Positions 13,941 to 21,930 of a stretch of DNA of 24,715 nt are shown in pieces. Position 1 is the first letter of the stretch. Every line of letters starts with the position of its first letter. The stretch spans positions 1 through 24,715 of the forward strand of contig JAOUAY010000005.1 in assembly GCA_029860565.1 (NCBI GenBank), given 5' to 3'. Position numbers and translations under genes: made by a program. The notes beneath the pieces are model-generated. The model was not told the DNA's origin and searched no databases. It saw nothing but the letters and a program-made list of their open reading frames with translations. The stretch is from Candidatus Nitrosopumilus sp. GTDB taxonomy: Archaea > Thermoproteota > Nitrososphaeria > Nitrososphaerales > Nitrosopumilaceae.

Positions 13941-14066
13941 TTGTTATCATAGACGATAAAATGTCAAATTTTCATTACATGATTATTTAACAAGAAAATT
14001 TCATGTATCTTTTTAAAAATAACTTTGAGATGCCTTCATTTTGATATACTTTGACATTGATCATAT

Positions 14067-14357
14067 CTAAATTGGATCTACCTTGATGGCCTGTCCAGAT
14101 GATCTGATTTCGTTCCAAGCATTTGTTGCTACATCAACTAACGCATCTACTGTCAGTGATACCTCTTTTGATTGTGTTTTATTTGATTTCATGATACGTT
14201 TATGTGATTTTTGTTTAATAGGAATACGTAGAACTGATAAATTATTCATATTCTCCCTCGTCATCATCTTATTACTCTCATCTGTAAAGACTGTAGGAAT
14301 GACAGTGATAACAGAAAACACTAGAAGTAAAAATAAACAAAGTGTAAGTGTCTCCAT
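14067..14357 (-). CDS. Secreted small hypothetical protein
   Basis: Start chosen at ATG 14357 (METLTLCLFLLLVFSVITVI), which gives a clean signal peptide or anchor (residues 3-22). The mature part is basic, with 'RIPIKQKSHKRIMKSNKTQS' and a helical end 'LVDVATNAWNEIRSSGQAIK'. A TTG 15 bases upstream is possible but unneeded. A similar-length frame on the plus strand is its antisense shadow. Function unknown. Confidence 0.5.
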   Translation of the reverse strand: METLTLCLFLLLVFSVITVIPTVFTDESNKMMTRENMNNLSVLRIPIKQKSHKRIMKSNKTQSKEVSLTVDALVDVATNAWNEIRSSGQAIKVDPI

Positions 14358-14430
14358 TTCCAATTGAAGCAATAATATTTTTTGAAAGATTTTGTTCTAG
14401 ATTTATTTAATACCTATATTTAATTGATTT

Positions 14431-15032
14431 ATGGCCGGTCCTGGAAATCCCATTTACGTTTTCATTCTTAGATGCAAATAACAATCCAATCGATGACCTG
14501 TTATTTGTATATGGCATTACAGATTCTGATGGAAATGAAATATGGACAAATATAGGTCAAAGTCAAACATTTCTGGGTATTGTTGCGCAAAATGGAATCC
14601 ATCGAGAATCATCTTTGATATCAAATGACGGGAATTATCAATTTACGCTAATTTTGACAGGACAGGGAAAAACAAATTTTGAAATTTTTTTACATCAAAA
14701 TCGGATTTTGAGATTGTTTCTTTTTATAATTTAAAAACTGCAAAAGAAGTTCCATCTACTAAAGTTGAAATTCCGCCATGGATAAAGAATAGTGCAGATC
14801 GGTGGGCCGAAGACATTGTGGGTGACGATGAATTCATTCAATCAATTCAATTTTTGATTAAAGAAAAGATAATCTCGATTCCATCATCCCAAGAAAATTC
14901 TTCTAATTCTAAGGGGATCCAAGATTGGGTAAAAAACAATACTGGATGGTGGTCTACAGTTCTTATTTCAGATGAGACTTTATGAAAGGAATTGAATTCC
15001 TAGGAGAACAAGGAATAATCAAAATTAGTTAA
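14431..15032 (+). pseudogene. PEWIKNN-type repeat secreted protein, broken by three frameshifts
   Basis: The product can be followed through three frames. From ATG 14431 'MAGPGNPI' shifts near 14452-14455 to 'TFSFLDANNNPIDDLLFVYG' and 'GNYQFTLILTGQGKTNFEIF'. It shifts again near 14690-14700 to 'DFEIVSFYNLKTAKEVPSTK', 'IPPWIKNSADRWAEDIVGDD' and 'GIQDWVKNNTGWWSTVLISD'. It shifts once more near 14980 to 'MKGIEFLGEQGIIKIS' and TAA. The N-terminal beta domain plus two (P/D)WIKNxxxWW...FIQ.I.FL modules match the thaumarchaeal secreted repeat proteins, such as the gene at 24252-24715. With three frameshifts it is almost certainly dead. Confidence 0.8.
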
Positions 15033-15126
15033 CTTTGAATTCATTCTCATTCTCAATTTGGTTTGTGAATTCCGTAGACCATTTTGTCTGCAAATAAGTC
15101 CATCAAATTAAAAATGTTGGTATTGA

Positions 15127-16236
15127 CTATGATGTGTTCTTCTCAGATTTTGTTATCTGGTTATTGGAAATCTGATTTAATTTTCTTGATGCAAACATCA
15201 TACCAAGCATTCCCATTATTGCTCCAGGAATAATGGTCATAATCCAGATCTCAACTACAGTACTTGATGCAGTAGGCAAGATATCATATGTAAAAACATC
15301 ATTAAACAAGTAAAGATCCAAAAAAGTCATTGATAGCATGGGAAAACAGAATATGAAAAACATGGATCCTAAAACGGCTCCTGATATTTTTTCACCATGT
15401 TTTTGAATCAATTTAGATTTTATCTTTTTACTCAACACATAATCTGAAATTACCGCACTAATCATAGGCGCTACAAACCACGGTAAATAAATCAAAAGAT
15501 TTTCTGATGTGATTATATTTGATGTCACATTCATTACAATAAATACAAGTGCGGATGAACTGGCTACACCAAAAATATTGAAGGATTTTGATGCTGACCA
15601 AAATACTATTGAAAATGTGAACGGTAATGCCACAAAACTCAGCACAATTGCAACATATGGATCAGGATTAAAGTTGTGAGTATCTCCATCTGAAATTGGC
15701 AGCACAAAGAAAAATATGAGCCACATGACACTAAACCATAAAACACCAAAAGATATTGGCAGAATCAATTTTACAAAACTATTTTTTTCAACAAGATGAG
15801 AATGTATTCTTGCAAACCCAATCATAGAACCAATTGAAACAATCATTATTCCTAAAGCAAGTGTCAAATGTGTAGGGCTGAGCAAGCCATCTATTCCAAA
15901 TAATTCATGCCAGTAAAAATCCCCTGGACCTGCAATCACTTGTAAAAGTGCACCCACAATGATGATCTTCAAACCAAAAGCAAATGACTTTTTTCTTGTT
16001 TGTCTTTTTGTCATTAGTATAACTAAACTTAGTATTGCGCTAACTAGGCTGATTCCTACTCCTGAATACAAAACCATGTGTGAGGGAGTAAAGAATGTCT
16101 CAGGGGTTCTAAGTAAATGAGATGTAATATCCCAGCTTGCACCCCACATTGACAATGCAACACCAATCAATGCAATGAACAATGATACTAATGGAAATTT
16201 TATTGTTGAAATCTCAATTCCTTCTGATGCTTTCAA
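15127..16236 (-). CDS. Ten-helix membrane protein with conserved Asp/His motifs
   Basis: A 369-residue integral membrane protein with about ten predicted helices (roughly 14-36, 50-75, 86-104, 117-140, 154-180, 193-214, 219-241, 247-268, 284-311, 326-348). Polar residues sit at helix ends in a twofold pattern: 'GASWDITSHLLRTPETFFTP' followed by 'SHMVLYSGVG', and 'GPGDFYWHELFGIDGLLSPT' followed by 'HLTLALG'. The repeated W/D...H...P(S/T)H...L...G layout suggests an internal repeat with buried metal or haem ligands. I do not recognise a characterised family. Start MKASEGIEIS is the first ATG; the C-tail is short and polar. Monocistronic by context. Confidence 0.8.
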   Translation of the reverse strand: MKASEGIEISTIKFPLVSLFIALIGVALSMWGASWDITSHLLRTPETFFTPSHMVLYSGVGISLVSAILSLVILMTKRQTRKKSFAFGLKIIIVGALLQVIAGPGDFYWHELFGIDGLLSPTHLTLALGIMIVSIGSMIGFARIHSHLVEKNSFVKLILPISFGVLWFSVMWLIFFFVLPISDGDTHNFNPDPYVAIVLSFVALPFTFSIVFWSASKSFNIFGVASSSALVFIVMNVTSNIITSENLLIYLPWFVAPMISAVISDYVLSKKIKSKLIQKHGEKISGAVLGSMFFIFCFPMLSMTFLDLYLFNDVFTYDILPTASSTVVEIWIMTIIPGAIMGMLGMMFASRKLNQISNNQITKSEKNTS

Positions 16237-16465
16237 TTCTTTGGATGTGTGTTTGGAAGATAAAATTGTGTCGTAGGTTCTATTCTTAATTCATCAGGTA
16301 ATTTGCATTCATCCATGATTAACAAAAGATAATTTGAAATAAAATTTTATGTATGGTTATGTGATCTGAGAAGGAATTTTAGGCTCATTTTTTAAAATAT
16401 TTTCTGAACCTACCATCTCCACTATAGGGCAATTCTAACCTTTCATTACCATTCATTACCAATAG

Positions 16466-16473
16466 TATATATA
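16466..16473 (+). promoter_or_regulatory. TATA box of a leaderless promoter
   Basis: TATATATA is centred about 25 bases before the ATG at 16495, the spacing expected when archaeal transcription starts at or next to the start codon. The bases before it ('ttaccaatag') could be the BRE. No Shine-Dalgarno is needed or seen. Confidence 0.65.
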
Positions 16474-16494
16474 GCAGTGATATAGTTAGAGGAC

Positions 16495-16908
16495 ATGAGC
16501 ACACAAACTCAAAATAGCGATGCATACACATTGTATAAGCAAAATGTTCAAAAATTCTTTGAAAATATCACAAAACAAACTCCACAGTATTTTCAATCTA
16601 TTACACATTTGCAAGATGAATGTATGAAAACATGCGAAAAATCAATTAATGCTGCAGTATCTATGCAACAAGAATTTGCAAAAAAATCTGGAATGAAAAC
16701 TGATATTCCTGATTCTGCAAAAACTGCAATTGTAGATACCAACAAGCAAATTGTCCAAGCAAGTACAATAAACAATCAATTGGTAAAAACCACCATTGAT
16801 GCAACCGTACAAAATATCAAAACATTTAACGATAACGTAAATGCATTTGCTGATTTAAACAAAAACATCATCCAATCTTGGATGACTCCATTCACACAAA
16901 AAAACTAG
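16495..16908 (+). CDS. Phasin-like helical protein
   Basis: A 137-residue, almost entirely helical protein without signal or membrane segment: 'AYTLYKQNVQKFFENITKQT', 'QSITHLQDECMKTCEKSINA', 'QEFAKKSGMKTD', 'KTTIDATVQNIKTFNDNVNA', ending 'DLNKNIIQSWMTPFTQKN'. The heptad spacing with repeated Asn/Thr/Gln and the 'Q..FA.....' and 'F.DN.NAFADLNKN...W' parts resemble phasins, which coat polyhydroxyalkanoate granules; ammonia-oxidising archaea carry PHA synthase genes. A clear leaderless promoter and a T-rich terminator suggest high expression. Phasin assignment is by composition and is moderate. Confidence 0.65.
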   Translation: MSTQTQNSDAYTLYKQNVQKFFENITKQTPQYFQSITHLQDECMKTCEKSINAAVSMQQEFAKKSGMKTDIPDSAKTAIVDTNKQIVQASTINNQLVKTTIDATVQNIKTFNDNVNAFADLNKNIIQSWMTPFTQKN

Positions 16909-16913
16909 TGTGA

Positions 16914-16935
16914 TTGTTTTTTCTTTTTTTATTTT
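16914..16935 (+). terminator. T-rich archaeal terminator
   Basis: A run of T's broken by single G, C and A bases starts 6 bases after the stop of the phasin-like gene. Archaeal RNA polymerase terminates on such U-tracts without a hairpin. Confidence 0.6.
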
Positions 16936-16937
16936 AA

Positions 16938-17342
16938 TTAGAATATGATAAAATAATTATTTTAAAAAGAAATTTAAAATTTTTCTTATTCATGTTTGAT
17001 TTGAATTTCTTTTGTATGGCATTCTAGCGTTGTTTATTCCTCAAATATTTTTTATGTATAATACAATAATGTTATACGTAAAATAATTCCTAATAACAGA
17101 AAATTAATTCATGAAATTTGATGATTACTCATCAAACCTCATGGTGTGTTAGGTGTTTTGTCTTTCAAAATTTGTATTTAACCCCAATGGACGATTTCTC
17201 AGTATTGTTAATGAATGTAATTTTAGATGTGTTTTACAATTCATGAAATTGTAAGCATTAATTATTTAAAAATTATTTTTTGATCTATGAATTTTTGAAG
17301 ATGTTGTTTTTATCATGTTTGACACTTGCATAAATTCTAACA
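16938..17342. other. AT-rich intergenic region
   Basis: About 400 bases without a convincing gene. A plus-strand frame from ATG 17111 ('MKFDDYSSNLMVC') has a TAG after 13 codons and continues in frame with three further cysteines, but the composition is not persuasive. It probably contains the promoter for the ORF at 17343. Confidence 0.4.
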
Positions 17343-17501
17343 ATGATTGATTTCAGGAATGAGTACAAAAAATTGTTAAAAAAGAGAAAAAGCCAAAACA
17401 AGAATTTCGTAGTCAAAAAGAAATTTGATTGGATGTTTGTATTTAATTTGGTAAATAACGGGCGTAAGATTGACTTGTTATATGTTCCCGATACTAATTA
17501 A
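17343..17501 (+). CDS. Basic micro-protein, 52 residues
   Basis: ATG at 17343 gives MIDFRNEYKKLLKKRKSQNK, then 'FVVKKKFDWMFVFNLVNNGR' and 'KIDLLYVPDTN'. Very lysine/arginine-rich N-terminal helix followed by a beta-like hydrophobic part. Could bind nucleic acid by charge alone. No family recognised. It ends 33 bases before the winged-helix gene and may share its transcript. Confidence 0.45.
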   Translation: MIDFRNEYKKLLKKRKSQNKNFVVKKKFDWMFVFNLVNNGRKIDLLYVPDTN

Positions 17502-17519
17502 TAGCTAACTCGTCTAATA

Positions 17520-17531
17520 TAGGTCGACCTA
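17520..17531. promoter_or_regulatory. Perfect 12-bp palindrome at the start of a winged-helix gene
   Basis: TAGGTCGACCTA reads the same on both strands and ends 3 bases before the ATG at 17535. It is GC-richer than the surroundings. In a leaderless transcript it would cover the transcription start, a good position for repression, perhaps by the downstream DNA-binding protein itself. Confidence 0.5.
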
Positions 17532-17534
17532 CTA

Positions 17535-18116
17535 ATGATAAGTCAAATTGAGCATAATTTTGAAATTTCTGAGCGAGAACGAGTGGTTCTTGAGAGAATT
17601 AAAAATAATCCTGATTTACACCATAATGCATTACTGAAACAAATTGTTCCAGAATTTATGGCAAAAACAACCTTTGAAAAAACTCGAGATTCTTTATTGG
17701 AAAAAGAAATCATTTTTGTCAAAACTAGTGGAAACATGAAGTTTTACGTTTCTACTGAAAACTATGAGGAAAAACTACAATATCGTATTGAACACAATAC
17801 AAATAATTCTTATCATGATTTAAAATTAAAAATAAAAAAATTGAATACTAATTATACTCATAATGATATAAATGGAAAGATAATTCTGGCCAACTTCCTT
17901 TTAGTAAATTTGATACGTGCAGATAATGGATTTACCATATTGGATTCTGTAAAAAATCCAAAAAAGACATTGTATCGTGATGAACACTTAACAATTCAAC
18001 AATTAATTCATCAAGTTTTTACGATAATCCGAGACGACAAAGATTTTGGAATTGTTTTTCCTATTATTGTAAGTAATATGGAATTTTTTATGCCTCGAGA
18101 TTCATTGGATGAATAA
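17535..18116 (+). CDS. Winged-helix DNA-binding protein, putative regulator
   Basis: A 193-residue protein. Residues about 12-75 read as a winged helix-turn-helix: helix 1 'ERERVVLERIKNNPDLHHNA', recognition region 'MAKTTFEKTRDSLLEKEIIF' and wing 'VKTSGNMKFYVST'. The C-terminal part (80-190) is an alpha-helical domain ('HDLKLKIKKLNTNYTH', 'IQQLIHQVFTIIRDDKDFGI'), perhaps for ligand sensing or dimerisation. No cysteines and no membrane segment. The perfect palindrome 3 bases before the start suggests autoregulation. Other targets unknown. Confidence 0.68.
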   Translation: MISQIEHNFEISERERVVLERIKNNPDLHHNALLKQIVPEFMAKTTFEKTRDSLLEKEIIFVKTSGNMKFYVSTENYEEKLQYRIEHNTNNSYHDLKLKIKKLNTNYTHNDINGKIILANFLLVNLIRADNGFTILDSVKNPKKTLYRDEHLTIQQLIHQVFTIIRDDKDFGIVFPIIVSNMEFFMPRDSLDE

Positions 18117-18160
18117 TATTTCATCTAGTTATTTATTCAGGTGTATTTTATGGTGATTAA

Positions 18161-18400
18161 ATGGGATTACTATATACTAAATTCTATATGGATTTTGATG
18201 ATGCAGAATGGATGCAGGTATCTAATAATCCGATCATTTTTCAGACTGTGAAAAAAGATGTGAGTTTGGAAATAGAGGATACCTCTCACAAATCTTTTAG
18301 ACTAAATTTTAAAAAAGGCGGGAAACTCAATATGTTCAGGGTCACTGGTAAGTTTCGTCTTACCTGGGATGATGATGATATTTCTAACTCTATAACATAA
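18161..18400 (+). CDS. Small beta-rich hypothetical protein
   Basis: 79 residues: MGLLYTKFYMDFDDAEWMQV, later 'KDVSLEIEDTSHKSFRLNFK' and 'GGKLNMFRVTGKFRLTWDDD'. Mostly strands with an acidic C-terminus. A purine-rich 'ggtgatta' precedes the ATG and may act as Shine-Dalgarno. Follows the winged-helix gene by 44 bases and precedes the next gene by 26, so the three may be one transcript. No family recognised. Confidence 0.6.
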   Translation: MGLLYTKFYMDFDDAEWMQVSNNPIIFQTVKKDVSLEIEDTSHKSFRLNFKKGGKLNMFRVTGKFRLTWDDDDISNSIT

Positions 18401-18426
18401 TAATGGGAGGTCTATGAAATATTCTC

Positions 18427-18657
18427 ATGTCATTAGAAAAGCAAATCAAAGATGTTTTGAATGATTTTGAACATACTTCATCTGAAAAAATTCTTGAAAT
18501 TTTAAATCAAATAAAACCTCAATTTAAAAATAAATTAATCCGTGAATATCTTCAAGGAAAAATCCAAAAAATTCTAGATTCTACTGATGATGTAGAAAAA
18601 AAGAAACAATGTAAGGCATTAATTCCATATCTTGATTGGTATTTGCAAGGTTTATGA
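18427..18657 (+). CDS. Small helical hypothetical protein
   Basis: 76 residues, all helical and highly charged: MSLEKQIKDVLNDFEHTSSE, 'KILEILNQIKPQFKNKLIRE', 'KKQCKALIPYLDWYLQGL'. Soluble. The stop TGA overlaps the ATG of the following membrane peptide as ATGA, so they are translationally coupled and may act together. Family unknown. Confidence 0.65.
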   Translation: MSLEKQIKDVLNDFEHTSSEKILEILNQIKPQFKNKLIREYLQGKIQKILDSTDDVEKKKQCKALIPYLDWYLQGL

Positions 18658-18743
18658 TCATCGTGAATAAATCTCAATTTATTTTAATCCCTGTATTTCT
18701 AATTGTTCTAATTGTTGGGGGTTTAGTTTTTTTTGGATCTTGA
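18654..18743 (+). CDS. Coupled single-helix membrane peptide, 29 residues
   Basis: ATG at 18654 overlaps the preceding stop (ATGA). The peptide MIIVNKSQFILIPVFLIVLI continues 'VGGLVFFGS': a short polar start and one hydrophobic helix of ~20 residues. The overlap and composition support it as a real gene, perhaps a membrane partner of the helical protein before it. Confidence 0.5.
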   Translation: MIIVNKSQFILIPVFLIVLIVGGLVFFGS

Positions 18744-19012
18744 TGTCTGTACACATGTACTCTATCTCACTCAATGTATCCTGATAATATGACTTGATAT
18801 GTGAATAGTTTGGTGAAGGATTATAATGTAAAACCCATTAAGAATCACCTGATAACTATTAGTGTTATAACTTATGCATATTCAAAATTGATCATCAGGC
18901 ATTAGTTCAATCTCTGTTGATGATTCACCAAGTCTGTGACTATCTAAAGCCACAGTAATATTTACTTAACATTGCTGATTTATGTTATTTTATTCTAATG
19001 CTTATGAATATT
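18744..19012. other. Intergenic region with weak minus-strand micro-ORF
   Basis: Convergent spacer. On the minus strand 18882-18953 reads from a GTG 'VALDSHRLGESSTEIELMPD' then 'DQF' and stop, coding-like but only 23 residues. The rest is AT-rich with no clear structure. Confidence 0.3.
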
Positions 19013-19435
19013 TTATTCAAATTGATTTATTTTCTTTAATGCAATTTTAATGGTTTCTAGATCTTTTCTTGCCTGTACCATGTCTCCAACTAATTTTACA
19101 AAATATTCATACCCTGTATCTTCTGCTTTATGAATATCTGATTCATAACACGTTAGTGCTTTTTCTAAAAATGGAATATCATCCTGTAGATTATTTACTG
19201 ATTCTGCGTTATTAAGACTGTCTTGAATTTTTTTAATCGTTTCATCTATCATTGGAATTGTTTTCATTGCTTGTTGATTTAAAACAGGAGCAAACATTGC
19301 AGCAGCTTCTTTTAATTCTGGACTATTACTGAGAGTCTTTAATCTATTTTTATAATGATTTAATGATTTTAGAACTATTTCATATCCTCCCTCATCTTTA
19401 AAATAAATTCTGCCTAACCAGATTTTTTCAACCAT
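19013..19435 (-). CDS. Helical hypothetical protein, 140 residues
   Basis: Begins MVEKIWLGRIYFKDEGGYEI, followed by long amphipathic helices ('LKSLNHYKNRLKTLSNSPEL', 'AAAMFAPVLNQQAMKTIPMI', 'EKALTCYESDIHKAEDTGYE', 'ARKDLETIKIALKKINQFE'). Looks like a helical bundle, cytoplasmic, with a single cysteine. No enzymatic motif seen. It has its own AT-rich upstream region ('tataaattaat' near 19461). Confidence 0.65.
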   Translation of the reverse strand: MVEKIWLGRIYFKDEGGYEIVLKSLNHYKNRLKTLSNSPELKEAAAMFAPVLNQQAMKTIPMIDETIKKIQDSLNNAESVNNLQDDIPFLEKALTCYESDIHKAEDTGYEYFVKLVGDMVQARKDLETIKIALKKINQFE

Positions 19436-19558
19436 CTCTGATTGTATTTTTAGTATATTATTATAAATTAATTGTTGATGTTATCTATGATGTGATTTTT
19501 GCTTTTAATCTGTTTAAAAATGGTATAACAAGCATTGTAATTAAAAAATAATTTTGTG

Positions 19559-19654
19559 ATGCCAAAACTTGTAGTAAATTATTCAAATCATGATTACAAT
19601 TCACTGGATTGCGGAATGATTCAAAAATCGATCAAAACTTTAGTAAATGATTAA
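19559..19654 (+). CDS. Possible micro-ORF, 31 residues
   Basis: ATG at 19559 reads MPKLVVNYSNHDYNSLDCGM and 'IQKSIKTLVND'. The composition is protein-like (strand, polar loop with one Cys, helix), but nothing else supports it. It lies alone in the spacer between two minus-strand genes. Confidence 0.25.
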   Translation: MPKLVVNYSNHDYNSLDCGMIQKSIKTLVND

Positions 19655-19722
19655 GTATTATTTTGTAAGAATTACAAGTTTGTTATTGCTGTAAATAAAT
19701 ACGAAGAAATATTGCTCTAATT

Positions 19723-19947
19723 TTAAACATCATAAGTTTCTGCCATTGGCAATTCATTTCTATTAATTAGATATAGTAAAATTCCTGCTAGGGTAACTCC
19801 CATTCCACTAAGACCGATAAACGTACCTGTATTTTTGATTGATCTCAATAATGGATCTATTTGACCCAATTCTATTGAATAAAACATGATTAGTCCGGCA
19901 ATAAACATGATGAGTCCTATGATTATTATCATGATTCCCATTTTCAT
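19723..19947 (-). CDS. Two-helix small membrane protein
   Basis: 74 residues, MKMGIMIIIIGLIMFIAGLI (helix 1, about 3-25), a polar loop 'ELGQIDPLLRSIKNTG', then 'FIGLSGMGVTLAGILLYLIN' (helix 2, about 43-62) and an acidic tail. Both termini are probably on the same side. Small two-helix membrane proteins of this type are common in these archaea; role unknown. Confidence 0.65.
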   Translation of the reverse strand: MKMGIMIIIIGLIMFIAGLIMFYSIELGQIDPLLRSIKNTGTFIGLSGMGVTLAGILLYLINRNELPMAETYDV

Positions 19948-20090
19948 GTTTAAAGTAATTTTTTATAATTAATAAATCCCGATAGTAAACTGGATGAAAT
20001 ATTTTTGAAGAAATTTAATTTATTTTAATAAATTCGTTTTTTGAATCATTTGATAGCTTATATTTGCCAATTTATTTTTTGAATTCAGGT

Positions 20091-20468
20091 ATGGCAACAA
20101 AAAAAGTTGATTTACTTGATATAGTTAAGAAAATTCTCAAATTAGACTCTAAAATGAGATTTGCAGCTATAATTGAACCAAAAGGCAAAATTCGAGAAGC
20201 AATAATGAAAGTGGGAAAAACCAATCTCAAAACCCAAAAAGAAGAAGAGCATTTCTGTAAACAGGTAGCGCAAAGAAAATCCATGCGAAAAGAATTTGAC
20301 AGGTCTCTTGGCAAGGTAAGATACGTTCACGTCGAACGAGAAAAAGTTTCTCAGATGGTAATTTACACAAAAAGAAATATTGTATACTTTACTATGGAGC
20401 CAGAAATGCCAATAAATACAAAAATTAGATTGATAACAAAAGTAAAGAAAATTACTGCTGACCTCTAA
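20091..20468 (+). CDS. Conserved thaumarchaeal protein resembling DUF6659 (paralogue 1)
   Basis: Start set at ATG 20091 (MATKKVDLLDIVKKILKLDS), 125 residues; a TTG at 20064 would only add an unlikely leader. Order: N-terminal helix, strand 'MRFAAIIEPKGKIREAI', helix 'KTQKEEEHFCKQVAQRKSMR', 'EFDRSLGKVRYVHVEREKVS' and strands 'MVIYTKRNIVYFTMEPEM'. This 'R(F).A.I...G.....(40).....FD..LG.V.Y....R.KV...' pattern is shared with the gene at 22958 and fits the DUF6659 proteins I recall from ammonia-oxidising archaea, with a profilin/roadblock-like alpha/beta layout. Function unknown. Confidence 0.7.
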   Translation: MATKKVDLLDIVKKILKLDSKMRFAAIIEPKGKIREAIMKVGKTNLKTQKEEEHFCKQVAQRKSMRKEFDRSLGKVRYVHVEREKVSQMVIYTKRNIVYFTMEPEMPINTKIRLITKVKKITADL

Positions 20469-20498
20469 GACTACCTATATGATTTAATTTTTCATACT

Positions 20499-20852
20499 AT
20501 GACATTTCACAAATATCTTGGTGATTCTAAGATGTTTGAATATGACAGACATTATCGTGAGTGCCAACAACTAAACAAACCGTTTATCAAAGCAAAGACT
20601 AATCCTGTTCATGGAAATTACTTTATTCAGATTGATTTGATGACTTGTGATTATGAATTATCAAAACAAGAACAAAAACAAATCAAAAAATTAATTCAAG
20701 ATGAAATAGAGTATGTGGAATCAAACTCTAAATATGATTTCGGGGGATTTAACATTACTTCAGAGATTGCCTGGTTTGATGGCGTTTCTTCTGAGCATGT
20801 GGATAATTTCTGCAACAGTCTTTATGATTTAATCCATACATATCACAACTAA
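20499..20852 (+). CDS. Hypothetical protein, 117 residues
   Basis: MTFHKYLGDSKMFEYDRHYR then 'PVHGNYFIQIDLMTCDYELS', helix 'KQEQKQIKKLIQDEIEYVES' and 'KYDFGGFNITSEIAWFDGVS'. Alternating strand and helix, soluble. Unrecognised. Its stop overlaps the stop of the convergent gene at 20849 (shared CTAA). 30 bases after the DUF6659-like gene, so possibly cotranscribed with it. Confidence 0.6.
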   Translation: MTFHKYLGDSKMFEYDRHYRECQQLNKPFIKAKTNPVHGNYFIQIDLMTCDYELSKQEQKQIKKLIQDEIEYVESNSKYDFGGFNITSEIAWFDGVSSEHVDNFCNSLYDLIHTYHN

Positions 20853-21055
20853 AATCGTATCAGATTTTTTAAAATCTTGTCTATTGCTTGAATTTCTCTC
20901 TTTCTTTCTTTTATTGTAGATTGATTCCATTCTTTTACAAATTCTGATTGCCTATCTAGTTTTTCTAATTCTTCTACATATTTTATCAGATGAATTTTGT
21001 AGTCATGAAGTAAATCTAGGTGTTTGTTGTGATTTTTCTCAGTTGGTGTTGCCAT
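20849..21055 (-). CDS. Small coiled-coil-like hypothetical protein
   Basis: Start chosen at ATG 21055 (MATPTEKNHNKHLDLLHDYK), 68 residues; an ATG 12 bases upstream is possible. Nearly all helical: 'IHLIKYVEELEKLDRQSEFV' and 'IKERKREIQAIDKILKNLIR'. It overlaps the end of the upstream gene by 17 bases in another frame, which indicates coupled translation. Function unknown. Confidence 0.6.
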   Translation of the reverse strand: MATPTEKNHNKHLDLLHDYKIHLIKYVEELEKLDRQSEFVKEWNQSTIKERKREIQAIDKILKNLIRF

Positions 21056-21326
21056 CCCATTCCTCATCTTTAATGTCTGGAAACATTTTTCTTATTCTTT
21101 CTCTGTCTTTTTCCATAGCATCTATTCTATTGTCCAAATGACTTTTGACGGCAGGTTCTCCCTCTTGTTTTTTTTCATTTTGAATGTCTGCGATTACTTT
21201 AGTGAGTGATTTGTAATATAAAATGTGATTTTTTTTTGATTCTTCTGATGTGTCTTCATCTTTAACATCCATTATGTTACATGGTTTATTTGAAAATAAG
21301 AACTTGATCATCTGGTGTTTATTCAC
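21039..21326 (-). CDS. Charged helical hypothetical protein, 95 residues
   Basis: MNKHQMIKFLFSNKPCNIMD, then strongly charged helices 'EDTSEESKKNHILYYKSLTK', 'AVKSHLDNRIDAMEKDRERI' and 'KMFPDIKDEEWDGNTN'. Soluble. The 3' end overlaps the next gene. Together the two look like a small operon of helical partners. No family recognised. Confidence 0.62.
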   Translation of the reverse strand: MNKHQMIKFLFSNKPCNIMDVKDEDTSEESKKNHILYYKSLTKVIADIQNEKKQEGEPAVKSHLDNRIDAMEKDRERIRKMFPDIKDEEWDGNTN

Positions 21327-21458
21327 TTCAACATGCTCAATCTAATGAGATGTGGGTCTGCCATGTCTCTTTTTTTAATATTTTATTGTGTATCGTACTT
21401 CTTTTCAAAATCGACGATTACCTCTTGAAATAAATAGGAATTGTATCTTCTATTTTTT

Positions 21459-21890
21459 ATGAGTACTAAGAGAATTATGGTTTGTTTGGATGGTTCAAAG
21501 CACTCCCTACGAGGATTAGATGCAGCAATTTTATTTGCAAAGCGGTCTGATGCCATAATCATTGGTGTTCACAGTGATACGAGCTTTAGTGCATTTTCTG
21601 CAGTTCGTGCCCCCTTACTCCCAGAGAAAAAATGGACAAATGAAGTGCAAGGAATAATACATGTTGCAAAGAAAAAAGTAGAAAAAAATAAAATCAAATT
21701 TGAAGGAGTTGTTATCGGAGGGCATAGTTCAGGAATTGACTTGACCACATTTGCCAACAATCGCAAAAACAAGATTGATCAAATTGTCATGGGATCAAGG
21801 GGAATGGGATTTCCAAAAGAAATATTCTTTGGAAGTACGTCAAACTTTGTCCTACACAAGGCGAAAGCTCCTGTAACCATAGTGAAATAA
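21459..21890 (+). CDS. Universal stress protein (UspA family)
   Basis: Start at ATG 21459 (MSTKRIMVCLDGSKHSLRGL); the TTG 18 bases upstream is not needed. 143 residues with the Usp Rossmann-like fold: first strand 'RIMVCLDGS', 'AIIIGVHSD', 'EGVVIGGHSSGIDLTTFANN', 'IDQIVMGSRGMGFP' and 'FGSTSNFVLHKAKAPVTIVK'. The ATP-binding motif G-x2-G-x9-G-(S/T) is intact in 'GSRGMGFPKEIFFGST', so a nucleotide-binding subtype. Cytoplasmic, role in stress or starvation signalling. Monocistronic. Confidence 0.93.
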   Translation: MSTKRIMVCLDGSKHSLRGLDAAILFAKRSDAIIIGVHSDTSFSAFSAVRAPLLPEKKWTNEVQGIIHVAKKKVEKNKIKFEGVVIGGHSSGIDLTTFANNRKNKIDQIVMGSRGMGFPKEIFFGSTSNFVLHKAKAPVTIVK

Positions 21891-21930
21891 TTGGCATTAA
21901 CCAAGTCTATTTGTCCTATTCATTTGTATA

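Noticed and set aside
14083..14367. Plus-strand frame of 94 codons
   Set aside because: The minus-strand frame has a better signal peptide and lysine-rich mature part typical of this genome; the plus frame mirrors it.
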